Source: Tomocerus qinae
Taxonomy: Eukaryota; Arthropoda; Collembola; Entomobryomorpha; Tomoceridae
Length of the DNA stretch: 64,000 nucleotides
Reading direction: 5' to 3'
Assembly: GCA_020055645.1 (NCBI GenBank)
Contig: CM034546.1
Coordinates: 103,871,812-103,935,811 of the forward strand
Part shown: positions 53,901-64,000 of the stretch, piece after piece
Layout: each line of letters opens with the position of its first letter
How positions within the stretch are numbered: position 1 is the stretch's first letter
Translations under genes and position numbers: made by a program
The notes under the pieces: generated by a model
What the model saw: only the letters and a program-made list of their open reading frames with translations
Told to the model about the DNA's origin: nothing
Databases searched by the model: none

Positions 53901-56900
53901 AGTCAACTTTTTCCATTAAAACTTCCCATGCTAAAACAGTAAGAATGACTTTTTTCAACGCACCATGAGATCAAACTTTTCACCGTGCTTTTCATCCCTT
54001 TGATTTTATCTCTCTACCTCCATTCTCTACTCTTTGGTGTGGTGTAAGCAGCAAATCTAGGCAAAACCAATTTAACATACGTTCTTACATAATTGTTCAT
54101 CATTAATGGCACGGAAAACCCTATTTCAGAAAGTAATGCATAGAAAAGGAAACGCACAATCAGAATTTACAGAATAGATACATTTACTTTTAATTCTACA
54201 CAATGTAGATATGATGCAACGAACTATTTAGGTACCATTTGTATAGTATCATTCAAACCCATTATGACTTAAGATTTTGTTTTGTAAATATTTATTTTAT
54301 CATCTAATTCCCTTTTCACTATCAACAGCAGTTCAGAATATCTTTTTAATAGCCAGAATACCTTCTTATGAAAGATACCCCAGCTTAGCCTAGAAGCATA
54401 TGCTAACAAATGTTGATAATCGCTAGGTTTGTTGAAAAAAGTGTATTTTTCGGGGAAACCATGGATCATTTTTACCCTTTCTATTATACTGTATGTAATA
54501 CTAGATATAGGTAATTCAAAGCAAGAAGTGAAAAGAGTAATTTCTGACCAATATTCATACATGATAGTTGTGCATGCAAAGGGGTTTAAGGACGCTGTTT
54601 ACGTTGGTTGCTAACGAAAAAAATATAATTTCCAAAATTTAACCCGTCAATTGTCACATCCGAAACCCCATAGTTAACCTACCCGGCCATTCCACTACCT
54701 CAAGGGGAAGTTTTGGCAGTGCAATATTGATAAACAAGATGCTATCAAGTCAATAACAAAATGAATTCCATGCGGCATAAACGGCCGTCTTATGGTATAA
54801 TATTTGTAAATCTATTGGTTAGTACTTTGGTTAGTACTATATCACTATGACTACGGTGTCAATGCTTGTACTTGATGGCCGTTTATGTCACATGGACAAT
54901 AGACATCTTTGATAGTAGTTATAACAACCATGGTTATAACTTAAACTTACAAGTATGAATGCATTGAAGCAAGATGCAAACAAAAAGATTTTGTACTAAA
55001 GTATTTGTAATAACATTGCCAATGACGACAGGTGGAAATGCTACTATACAAGTCAGTATAGAAATCTTTATAATATAATACACTTCCCCGTTTCCTAGAA
55101 ACTAATTTTTTGGAATTGCATTGACTTATGCCCTCGGTATTCCATCATCAGCAATTCGGGTCAACCTCCATGCATTTAAAATTCATCATAATATCTTTAC
55201 ATCGACTGTTATAACTTCCGGAGGATCAGTCTGATTTTTATGGGACCTACATTTTTGGAACCGTGGACTATCAAGGAACAAAAGTTACCATTCGGAATTT
55301 TGATATAGTTGTTTTAAATGCATTTAAAAAAATCAAATTCCCAAAAAAATGAGTCATTTTTAGTTTTTTATAAAACGTTGATGTTTTTGGTCCATTTAAA
55401 GCAACTATATCAAAATTCCGAATGGTAACTTTTGTTCCTTGATAGTCCACGGTTCCAAAAATGTAGGTTCCATAAAAATCAGACTGATCCTCCGGAAGTT
55501 ATAATAGTCGATGTAAAAGATTTTTTAACATGCATTTTGATAGTCCCCTGTGGTTGCTATGCAGGGCCAAAGTGTAACCTTAATTAAACATATTGTTACC
55601 TAAGAGCATCTTTTTGTCCCTGTGTGTCATTTTGTTCTTATTTGTTAATTAATCTCAGAATATAATTAGGTTGATATACAATATTTTTACTTTACTTTCT
55701 GCAGTAAAAAGTGCTTGATTCAAAGCACAATATTGTACATGAATGAAACCTATAATTAAAATTTTTTTACCTCAAAAATATTCCATCATAGTTTTCTGCA
55801 GATTCCTCCACTTCATATTGACCATAATTTGAAAGTAAATAATACTATTTTAAAATAGAGCTCAAATTCATCGAGCAGTGGAACACCAACAGGTGCAACA
55901 TATCACCAAAGAAGGGGTTCCTTACAGCTGTGGCAATTTCTTGTTGCACTTCTTGATGACCATTCAAATGCCAGCTGCATTTCATGGACAGGACGAGGAA
56001 TGGAATTTAAGCTGATTGAACCCGAAGAAGTAATATTACTAAGAGAAAAGAATCATGCATGGTGAGATGAAAAGTAGAAATGTTTATTCCAGAGATTTTA
56101 TTTGCAGGTAGCGAGACGATGGGGTCTGATGAAAAATCGGCCAGCAATGAATTATGACAAATTAAGCCGATCTCTGCGCTACTACTACGAAAAAGGGATA
56201 ATGCAGAAGGTGGCTGGAGAGCGTTACGTGTACAAATTCGTGTGTGACCCAGATGCACTGTTTGCATTGGCTTACGGAGTGGCCACGACAAACACGGCAG
56301 GCACGGGTTCCAACAACGCAGGCGGAAATAGCGTGGTGGGTGCAGCCAGTGGAAGTAGCAATGCCCTCATCTTATCCAGCGACTCCTCTCCCTCTGCACT
56401 CACTCATTGTCAAATCAAGACAGAGTCCGCGGAGAGCATTTACTACAACTACGGATATCCTCCTCATGCTCACCACCACCAGTCCCAGTTTCATCCACAC
56501 TCACTTCCTCACAATTCCTCTTACCACCACCACCATCATCATCATCACCCTTACGACGAACTCATTCTCAATCCAACTCCTACTCTCAAAAATACAATCT
56601 CACCTTTAGAACCCACCAGGTAAATCCACAGTTCTCAGATTCATGTACTAAATGGACATACAATTTTACTCTACATACTGAAAGAAATACCTTTATGACA
56701 ATTTCAAATTAAAATGGAAAATGTAGTAGATTTTAACCAAAATGCATATAGAAAATGATGGAGATTATGTTACAATAGCTTAATTTTACATGTTTAATGA
56801 AGGAAAATACAATGTAATACAGTTTCTAACACAAATCAGTCATTTGATCTGCAATTTTCTCGATTATATATTATTTTAGTAACTTAATTCTACATACTAG

Positions 56901-57448
56901 CTGAAGGGATAGTATTATTAGCACAGTGTACATCATTATTTTAATTCTTCCAAAAGTTTATCAATTTAGTGGGGTATTAAATAAATGGGGTTGAAAAACT
57001 AAAATTTTTTACAGAAATTGACCACATTTCAGGATTTGACTAAAAAGACTCCCAGAAATAACAAAATTATTTACCCTGATGGAGCCAATATGCTTAATGG
57101 TTTTATTGAGAATGTCATTGAGGAAGTTGATGAACTGATGTAATTGTCTGCTTATCTATTTATTGAAGGGGGAAAGATGAAGTGGAAGACGGAGATGATG
57201 AAACTGCCAGCAGTGCTCGGAGTAATACTACTAGTCCTATTGAAAACAAGGAATTGGCAATGGACATGACAGATAGAAATGGTCATCCGTTTTCAAAAAG
57301 AGCTCATGGAAAATACCAGCCCACCCACTTGCACAATAACAACAATAGAAGTGAAGAACGCAATAAAAATAGTCGTTCGGGAGTTATTGCCAATACAAAT
57401 AGCAATAGAGACACTAGTCAAAGTCAGAATTGCCCCACTGGCTTTTAG
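44978..57448 (+). CDS. Ets96B: ETS-domain transcription factor, PEA3/ETV1-4-5 class
   Basis: This is a nuclear DNA-binding regulator recognising GGA(A/T) cores; the PEA3 class acts downstream of FGF/Ras-MAPK signalling. Eight exons (44978-45074, 45539-45766, 49258-49789, 50527-50681, 53646-53881, 55859-56029, 56108-56619, 57169-57448) keep one frame to 736 residues. The ETS domain (residues ~436-521) spans exons 6-7, split after [48 protein letters not shown] and YVYKFVCDP are the PEA3-type sequence. Upstream lie poly-Ala, poly-His and Ser/Pro-rich regions, and a sumoylation-type IKQE (residues 120-123) as in PEA3 proteins; a second, IKTE, follows at 576-579 before an eight-histidine run. The C-terminal tail is acidic then Asn/Ser-rich. 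The first exon is the weakest part: a GTACAG donor at 45075 fits the phase, but one at about 45150 also does, and more 5' exons are possible. The symbol is the fly name for this class. Confidence 0.9.
45767..49257. other. ETS intron 2 (3.5 kb)
   Basis: This intron lies between a clear GTAAGT donor and the acceptor CTTGTAG. It contains no convincing coding sequence on either strand; a 121-codon minus frame at 47857-48222 is hydrophobic and unsupported. Long introns in a regulatory gene often hold enhancers, but none can be identified by eye. Confidence 0.6.
50682..53645. other. ETS intron 4 (3 kb)
   Basis: The intron runs from a GTAAGT donor to the acceptor TTTGACAG. I see no gene or long repeat in it. 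Confidence 0.6.
54586..55583. mobile_element. TTAA-flanked non-autonomous element, copy 2, inside ETS intron 5
   Basis: This is a 998-bp copy of the unit at 11684-12682, in the same orientation, again bounded by TTAA on both sides. Differences noticed include one A deleted in a short A-run and one A-to-G change in TTTAAATACATTT. It lies in the intron 53882-55858, about 280 bases before the first ETS-domain exon, in sense with the gene, and leaves both splice sites intact. Confidence 0.88.
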
Positions 57449-57632
57449 AAATACTAATTATTAAATATTTACTAGGCAGATCCATTACTACATTACTCAA
57501 CCATTATTATCTTTATAGTGTTATCATTGTTAACCATTTTCTCATTGTCATGCAGTATTATTGTAAATACAATGCAAGATGTGTATAAGTGATGTTAGAT
57601 TAATCTACAGTGTCAGTTCCATTTAGTTGATC

Positions 57633-57638
57633 AATAAA
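57633..57638 (+). terminator. Poly(A) signal, ETS gene
   Basis: AATAAA about 185 bases after the stop codon. The opposing gene's presumptive signal (TTTATT on this strand) is at 57771-57776, so the two convergent transcripts may overlap or nearly meet. Confidence 0.55.
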
Positions 57639-57836
57639 ATAATCCTAAAAAACATTTTCATGCTCTAAGAATCAAAGGTGTTATCTCTTTCGTGGGCAGC
57701 AATACATAACACTAAACGAGCTAAAGCCAACTTAAGTTACTCTCATTAGAATTTCTAGAGATATTCCAATTTTATTTCAATATAATTTGACAGATTTCTT
57801 TCTCAACTATTCCGTTAGTAGTAGTAGTTCAACTAG

Positions 57837-58413
57837 TTACAATTTCAGTAAGGAAAAGTCCTCTGGAACATTGTTGGTATTTTGATTAGTACAACTGTTC
57901 CTCAAGAAACTTGGAGTTTTTAGTTCTTCAATGCGAGATTCAATCAGATCGATTCTTTTACGAAATTTTTCCACTTCCCCTTCAGTTGTCTCATGAGCTA
58001 TAAAGCAAAATCAAGAATATTTTCAGTTTCAGTTTAAAATGATACAAGTTAATCTGTTTGACAATTGTAAATGATGTAACTGACCCTTCTTGAACTTATC
58101 TAGGCGTCGTTTGTAGAAAGCATCCTGTTCTCCCGTGACCAGGGAATTCAATAGTCGAATTTCTTGTCGCAAGTCAATAAGCTTCACACGACTGCATCGG
58201 TAGAAGATCTTAATCTTATCAAGCTGAAGTCGTAGCTCGTCAATCTCTTGCTCATCCCTTGAATCCATAAATGGGAAATTAGATTGCTTCAGTATTTTAT
58301 TTTGCATCATTAGGATTTACTTACTTGGTGCGACTTTCAGCTGCTTGGCTACCAAAATAGCTGAAGCAGCGTCCGATGCCGTAAGAAAATCCTTTGCCAA
58401 TATTGTTGGCCAT
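57837..58413 (-). CDS. Small coiled-coil protein, unrecognised
   Basis: Three exons read leftwards (58325-58413, 58085-58257, 57837-57997) join to 140 residues. A Gly/Ser/aromatic N-terminus (ANNIGKGFSYGIGRCFSYFG) is followed by two strongly charged heptad-like stretches, roughly residues 30-85 (DELRLQLDKIKIFYRCSR and LIDLRQEIRLLNSLV) and 92-118 (EVEKFRKRIDLIESRIEEL), then a polar tail. The ATG is the first in the frame, and the GTAAGT and GTCAGT donors with CAAG and ATAG acceptors keep the phase. I do not recognise the family. The size and N-terminus could suit a small mitochondrial or complex-assembly factor, but that is a guess. It is convergent with the ETS gene. Confidence 0.65.
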
Positions 58414-60465
58414 TTTTTCTCCCCTATATTAAAGATGACCTGAAGAGTTAAGGGGTAACTAATTGAAATAGCCTCTCTGAAGAAACGTAGATGCAATCCA
58501 AGTGGAAAGTACACATATGTAGAGTGTGCGTGAGATTTAAACTGCAATTTGCAGAGTAAGGATCTTTAAAGTAGAATCGGATAAACAAGATCTCTGACAG
58601 CTGCAACAGAACTCAATGAACTTATAATACCATTCCTTTCGATTACTATTCGACAAGGAAAGTTATTTTGAAAGTTAGACGGTTCAATGATCCCCATTCA
58701 GGGTAGGACATAGACCCCGGGCTTCTTGGAAAGGAAATCCTCTTAATCATCAAAAAATCAAATAAATAAACTAAAGCTACTGAGGGCTTTGACTTTTGAG
58801 TCAAGCACTTGTTCGATTATGTTCACCCAAAGCTTAAAAATGTTTAGAAAACTATTCGTTACCAATACGGATATTCCATTGCGTCAGAAACCTATAGCCA
58901 CCTATTTAAATATTAATAGCCCGATTGTTTCGACTTTTTTCAATAACTTTCTCGATTGTTCTCTCTCATGGAGGTTTATTTTGGAGAGGAATGCAAAGTA
59001 TTTGTTCAATGGGTCATAAAACTTTTATGTTTAACTTTGTTAACACGCGCAGGATTAGTTTACACAAAGAAATCATTCCATATCGAGGCGGTCCACATTA
59101 CAATGAGTACATGAGTATTGTCGTGAGTCTATATGAATATTAATTATATTGTGTCTTTTACTTTATACATATTTTAGCAATCACTGATCGAAAACAACAA
59201 TCCCTATCCAATACGATCGTTACCTCTAAATGTCTCATTAGAAATTATGTAGAATATAGATTCGCTTTGATTAGTGTAACATATGATTTTATTATTCAAC
59301 TGGAGATGGTGTTGTAATGATAATGATAACAATGAAATATTAGCTTTTGTATTCAGTAATTCGTCAGATTTCATTACACAGCTTGTTGAGTTTATCCAAA
59401 AGACTTTTTATTCTATCTGCTATTCTATGCTATGATTAATTACCAAATGTGAATTAAATGACACACAGTGACAAAACGATGCTTTTGTAGCAACATTTAA
59501 GAAATTGACTTCCTTTTTATGCACAACTATCTTAAACAATTTAGCGTAAATTAATCTAGCTGTATTTGATCGTATTATCATTGTGACATAAATAATCGTG
59601 TTCTTCAGGAGATTTTTCTATGTATGTGCTAAGGGTTTGGGTAGTATAAAAAAATTTCAAAATGAAAGCAAATAGGATCGAATTGGTCAAATTGAATCGA
59701 ATTGTAACGAAGTGGGTCAAATTGCACAGAGTTTGACAGAATTCGAATCGATCTTTCTTCCGAATTCGTCCAATTTCGCTGGCTTTCGTCTGAATTCGTC
59801 CGATTTAGTAACTTGCTGAAAAAGCCGAGTAAATAAATAACAGAAACTCGTTTTGCAGAAAAGATTTTCTATTTCTGTGATTAAAATAAAATGTAATCAT
59901 TCTTATTAGCTTTATTTTACGATTGATAATCATCGTTCTATAACGTTATGTATACGTACTATCTCAGTAAAAGAATCCAGTATTTTGTGAATACAGGTAT
60001 ATATTTATGTGCGTAGTACTGTGCTCTTCTAACTCCAGCTCTCAGGTGATTACAGAGCTATACCGATCGTATGAGTGATGTTGGTACTAGTTTTCGGATG
60101 AGTTGTTGCAGACTTTGTTGGGCTCATTGAATCTTATACATACTTAAGGTGGCTAGCTTTTTGAATGCTGGAGGCTCGAGTTTGGAGATCACAACTTATG
60201 AATTATGGTTATATAAACGTACTCACTACTAATTAACTTACTAAAATCACATTTCTACACAAATCATATTGACCAGATTAAACTAAAAAAAACCTGAGAA
60301 AAAAATTCTTCGAAGGTAGATATTTGAATTTTGACATTCCATTTTAATCGTGTTAAAATCTGTATTACTGACAATTGTCACAATACGATTATTATTACAA
60401 GATTATTATGAGACATTAGTAGGACAGGATTAATTGTCCATTGCAGCAACCAGATGTCCCTCATG
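58414..60465. other. Intergenic, no gene seen
   Basis: Short frames only. Around 59690-59810, GAATTCG, GAATCGA and AATTCGTCC words recur in both orientations, giving a weakly palindromic patch with no clear unit. Confidence 0.45.
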
Positions 60466-61003
60466 TTATTCGGCTTTGAAATCCGGAAGTTCCTCTCGCA
60501 TTTGAGCCTGAGCGGCTGAAGCTGCAAAATACTCCGGTACAACCTTTCGGGTGTCCATAATGTTACGAAGAGCTTTAAGATCCACCTGACAGGCCCGGAT
60601 TTGTTCCATCACGACATTCATACGGCCAATTTCGTCCAAATACACTAAAAATATAATTATTGAAATACAAGCATGAATATTCGGGTTTTAGAATCATTTA
60701 GCACATATTTATACATAGTTATGTTCGTATTAATTATAATAAGTACATGATTTAATGTGTTCGAGTTTCTTTGTCTCATAGGGAGTTTTGTAGTGCATCA
60801 AGACACCAGCTTCCTTCTTGTACATGACCAAGTTCATCATGCTGCACTGCTTCTTATGCTTCAAGTGTTTATATTCTGCATAGCGACAACGATAGTCATT
60901 CTCGAGTTCCAGGGTCCCCTCAAAATTGGGTTCATACTGGTCAACAGTATAAGAACTCATTTCCCTGTCTTTGGAAACCTCAAATTTCAAAGGAAAAGTT
61001 GAC
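60466..61003 (-). CDS. Small charged protein, unrecognised (5' end uncertain)
   Basis: Two exons read leftwards, 60747-61003 and 60466-60644, join in frame to about 145 residues. The first carries an acidic start (MSSYTVDQYEPNFEGTLELE) and a Cys/Lys/Tyr-rich middle; the second (LDEIGRMNVVMEQIRACQ onward) looks helical and ends in DFKAE. The coding frame extends a little upstream of the ATG at 60958-60960 to a good acceptor at 61004. A first exon with ATG at 61249-61251 and only six codons would fit the phase, but its GTAGGA donor is weak. If that exon is absent, translation starts at 60960. No family is recognised. It lies 2 kb from the other small helical minus-strand gene, but I see no sequence relation between them. 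Confidence 0.6.
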
Positions 61004-61251
61004 CTAGAATGATTAATAATTAAATATGTTAATGTAGTTTCATTTAAGATTGAAGATCCACTTGAATACCAGAATAACACTAATAATAATTAAACAATTC
61101 AAAATTGTATCTGATTGACTGTTCTCTTACAGTTGGTTTAATTCCAGCAGCCAAACGAAATTATGCTTCGATTACTTCTTGCCAATCTGGAGTCAATCTG
61201 CAGACTGTCCTTATCTGGAACGAATTCCTACAACAAGCTGCTGCGTGTCAT

Positions 61252-63468
61252 TTGATTCTAAAATATCGAAGTTAAGTTGGCAGATATAGTTTCAGAGGAG
61301 GGCTCAGGCCCGATCTATACACTTGGCTAGACAAAGTTTAACAGAGTAAACCGACACCTTTTGTTCACAGTGACCATATTATGATATTTTTCACAGATTC
61401 TAGTATTTCAAATCACAATTTGAGCAGTGGCATTTCTACCTGAATAATTAATCTAAATCGTATAACGTAAGAACATTTATTAATTTTCAGGGAAGTACAG
61501 TACGGGGAAGTTATTCGTTTGTTTACTTTAAAACGATCTTTTCTATCGGGTAAAATCCTGCAAAAATAATTAACCTATTATTTAGGTACCCAATTTGAAC
61601 AGCTTTAACCAAACACTACTACTACCACCACAATGATACCTAATTCCAAGAAAATTTCAAGAAGTCCACCATTAGCGCGATAATTTGTCTACTAGGAGTA
61701 GTTTGTAAATAAATGTTAATAATTCAAAATATTTTCTAAATTTTCGAGTTTCTTGATCTGTGAGCTATAATTTTTATCCCTCCGAAGCCTTAAGACAGTT
61801 TTGAAAATTGACAGCTTTCGAAAATTAGTGCCCGTCTCTGCACAAAGCAAGAGAGAGTCATCAATTCATTAGTAATAGCATTCTGCGAATTCAAATAAGA
61901 AAGTTGAAAGCTACAAAACAAAATGCTCTTATTAAATTACGTGGAGCATTTATAGACAGCTACTACACATAATATAAGACCTAGCATAACGCGTGACATT
62001 AAACATAGGACACGACACGACATATCAGTGTTGTTCGGTGTTCCAGCAATTACGTTATCTAAAATGTGGATCGTGTCATGTTACAACCTATAAATAACAT
62101 TATGGTTTCATTTAGCACCATCGAGCATTCTTTCATTCTCATGTCCCATGTACACCAACTATACTATTGTTTTTGCTACACCAAATTCATGAATTACATG
62201 TTATATAAACATCATTTAATATCGATATATTAACTCTCTTTTGTTTGTTGCGCAATAAATGTGTACAGAAAGTACAGACCTTTATATTGTTATAGAACTA
62301 CGTACAGGCACTTATTTGTCGCCGTAATCATAACTGAGGTCTACTTACACAACTTGATATTTTTCTATGCATTGCATTCGGTGCATTTTTATTGTATCAT
62401 TAGTCGTATAAATTTCTCAATCTCAAATATCTCAATCTCATGAGGACGAATGGGGACGAAAGAGGTCGAAAGAGGACGAAAGGGGACAAGAGGATGAATG
62501 AGGACGAAAGGGGACAAGAGGATGAATGAGGACGAAAGGGGACAAGAGGATGAATGAGGACGAAATAGGGGCCGCTCAACTTAGTATACTGAGTATACTG
62601 TAATTCAATGCATAGTTAAGTTTTATAGTTGAGTCGAAATTTATGTTTCTCACCAATTGTGAGGAACCTACCCGGAAATGCGACATTTTGGTCGATGGAG
62701 ATTAGATTTATATGGGTTTTAACACCAATTTAAATTACGGGACTACTTCCAGTTCCAGCCCACCACGTAAGACTTGTGCCTCTACATTTACATACAGTTG
62801 CGTTGTAAAACCAAAATTTAATTGATATCTAATACATTAACTCATGAACATCTGAGTGTTCAATCTTAATATTATTGGTAAATGTTTATGCATAATTGCA
62901 ATATATATTCTATACAGTCATACCATTAATACGACTGGAAACTGCAGTAAATAAATTGAAATTCGAATGTTAATCCCATGGTGTATGTTTATTTGCAGTT
63001 TATTATCATGTACAGTCTATTACAGTACGTACACGAAAATTTAACAATAGTACCTACTACCTACACAACTACGAAGGATAAACAACAATCTTGACAGATT
63101 GGCATGATCAGTGTATATTTTAAATAGGTAGTTTGACAAAAGACAGTCTAGTACTAGTAACGTATTTGAAACGACAAGAAATTGAAATTCATACATTCGA
63201 AGATTAGAATGATTTATATAGTTGCTTGACATTAGCTATTAGTTACACAATTTAGAATTCACACGTACTTGACACTGGGGTTAAAAGTTACGGCTAGTAT
63301 ATTGTAAACTAGATTGATAAACATAATCTCATATTGTAATGTACAATTTTTTAGATTGTATATGTAAAAGAGAATGCAGTTCATTCTATTTCGTAGGCTA
63401 TTAATTAAGTGTAATGTAGTAATGTAAGATAGATACATAAAAGATGAATATCCAAGTGAATGTGATTT
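61252..63468. other. Intergenic with a minisatellite, no gene seen
   Basis: AT-rich with only short frames. The segment 61131-61275 also has an open plus-strand frame preceded by TTACAG, but no partner exon was found. The only structure is the tandem repeat at 62440-62570. Confidence 0.4.
62441..62570. repeat. Minisatellite, nested 10-bp and 28-bp units
   Basis: The left part has 10-base units of the type GAGGACGAAA with substitutions. From 62473 three exact copies of a 28-base unit (start AGGACGAAAGG, end GGATGAATG) follow, then a partial fourth. The shape suggests a short repeat later amplified as a longer compound unit. Confidence 0.88.
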
Positions 63469-64000
63469 TCAATAATCTGAATTTTGGGTGAAACCGTATT
63501 GCATGAATGGTCCAGGTTGATGATGAGATGATGATGCTGACATAACTTCAACTTGAATGATGGCCCTTTTAGCCTCACTCATTGTAGCACACACTTTCCA
63601 TCCATCTCGTTCAATATGCAAAGTCTTGCCACTCTTTGCCTACAAATCAATGATAAGCAAGAAAATTTTAAAAAAATGTCATCTATACTTTACGCTCCCT
63701 ACTCTAGATTATGTGCAATTGTATTTAGAAAATTTCAAACAGGGATTTGTCAACGGCTTACATTTATTCGCTGTCGATCATTCCGATCTTTCCATTCGTC
63801 GCTGTTGTACATGTTGTTATACAATGCCTCATCAGCCTCCGCTCCAGCTTCTATGAAAGCTAATGCAAACCAATTTTCGTAGAAACTGTAGTCATACGGA
63901 ACTGAGAACATAATAGCAAATCGAAGAGAAGAATTTCCAAGACGGTAAGAGAATACGCCAACTGCACCAGTTGCTGCTTGTCTGTTTGGATTTAAAAAAT
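63469..64000 (-). CDS. Actinoporin-like (sea-anemone cytolysin fold) protein, 3' part, cut by window edge
   Basis: Two exons are visible reading leftwards, 63762-63981 and 63469-63639, joined at phase 0 by a GTAAGC donor and TTTGTAG acceptor; the stop is at 63469-63471. The earlier exons lie beyond the window. They encode about 130 residues. The first begins with QAATGAVGVFSY and contains FSVPYDYSFYENWF, an aromatic-rich stretch matching the lipid-headgroup-binding region of the actinoporin family, followed by an acidic helix-like segment and LYNNMY. The last exon has a final beta-strand-like segment (AIIQVEVM) and a His/Ser tail that family members usually lack. Family members bind sphingomyelin membranes and some form pores by inserting an N-terminal helix; that helix region is not visible here, so pore formation cannot be judged. 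The intronic structure and local base composition suggest a resident gene rather than contamination. The fold call is mine by motif and unconfirmed by search. Confidence 0.72.

Noticed and set aside
61131..61275. Open plus-strand stretch after TTACAG, ending in a stop
   Set aside because: It looks exon-like, but I found no upstream exon or donor, and it overlaps the possible 5' end of a minus-strand gene.
1..64000. CRISPR arrays, bacterial operons, tRNA or rRNA genes
   Set aside because: None seen. Regular direct repeats here are minisatellites without spacers, and the intron-rich genes are eukaryotic.

Overview
The window is nuclear DNA from an animal, most probably an arthropod. Genes are split into many short exons by GT-AG introns of mostly 60-150 bp. 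The sequence is AT-rich, several intergenic deserts run to kilobases, and there are at least two families of fold-back or TTAA-flanked non-autonomous mobile elements. The gene content (a tandem array of insect-type GMC oxidoreductases, an Ets96B/PEA3-class ETS factor, the mitochondrial protease MIPEP) fits a hexapod. The tiny exons and compact introns would suit a springtail, but the species cannot be fixed from sequence alone.

Layout. Positions 1-1427 (+) hold the 3' half of MIPEP. A doubtful minus-strand reading frame lies at 2.1-2.5 kb, and a four-helix membrane protein (+) at 2.7-3.7 kb. Four GMC oxidoreductase paralogues follow, all on the + strand: 5968-11156 (13 exons, 629 aa), 22682-26736 (15 exons, 640 aa), 28670-31461 (10 exons, 621 aa) and 36193-39537 (15 exons, 629 aa). 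An 11.5 kb repeat-rich stretch separates the first two. A minus-strand short-chain dehydrogenase (4 exons, 246 aa, dicarbonyl/L-xylulose-reductase type) sits at 40027-41065, convergent with the fourth GMC gene. From 44978 to 57448 (+) lies an ETS-domain transcription factor of the ETV1/4/5 (PEA3; fly Ets96B) class with long introns and His/Ala/Ser-rich activator regions. Two small unrecognised minus-strand genes follow at 57837-58413 and 60466-61003. At the right edge (63469-64000, minus) is the 3' part of a gene whose protein resembles the actinoporin fold.

I assembled each gene by hand from exon phases. All four GMC genes, the SDR, the ETS gene and the small genes keep one reading frame across every junction proposed, which is the main support for the models. 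Where a splice site is a choice between candidates, the entry says so.

The GMC enzymes and the SDR are all redox enzymes (FAD- and NAD(P)-dependent) and could act on related alcohols, aldehydes or sugars, but no shared pathway is shown by the sequence. The items most worth a second look are: the actinoporin-like gene; a 24-nt microexon that carries the FAD-binding glycine motif in three of the four GMC paralogues; a pair of almost identical ~1 kb TTAA-flanked elements, one of them inside the ETS gene; and a ~1.1 kb near-perfect palindromic element inside a GMC intron.
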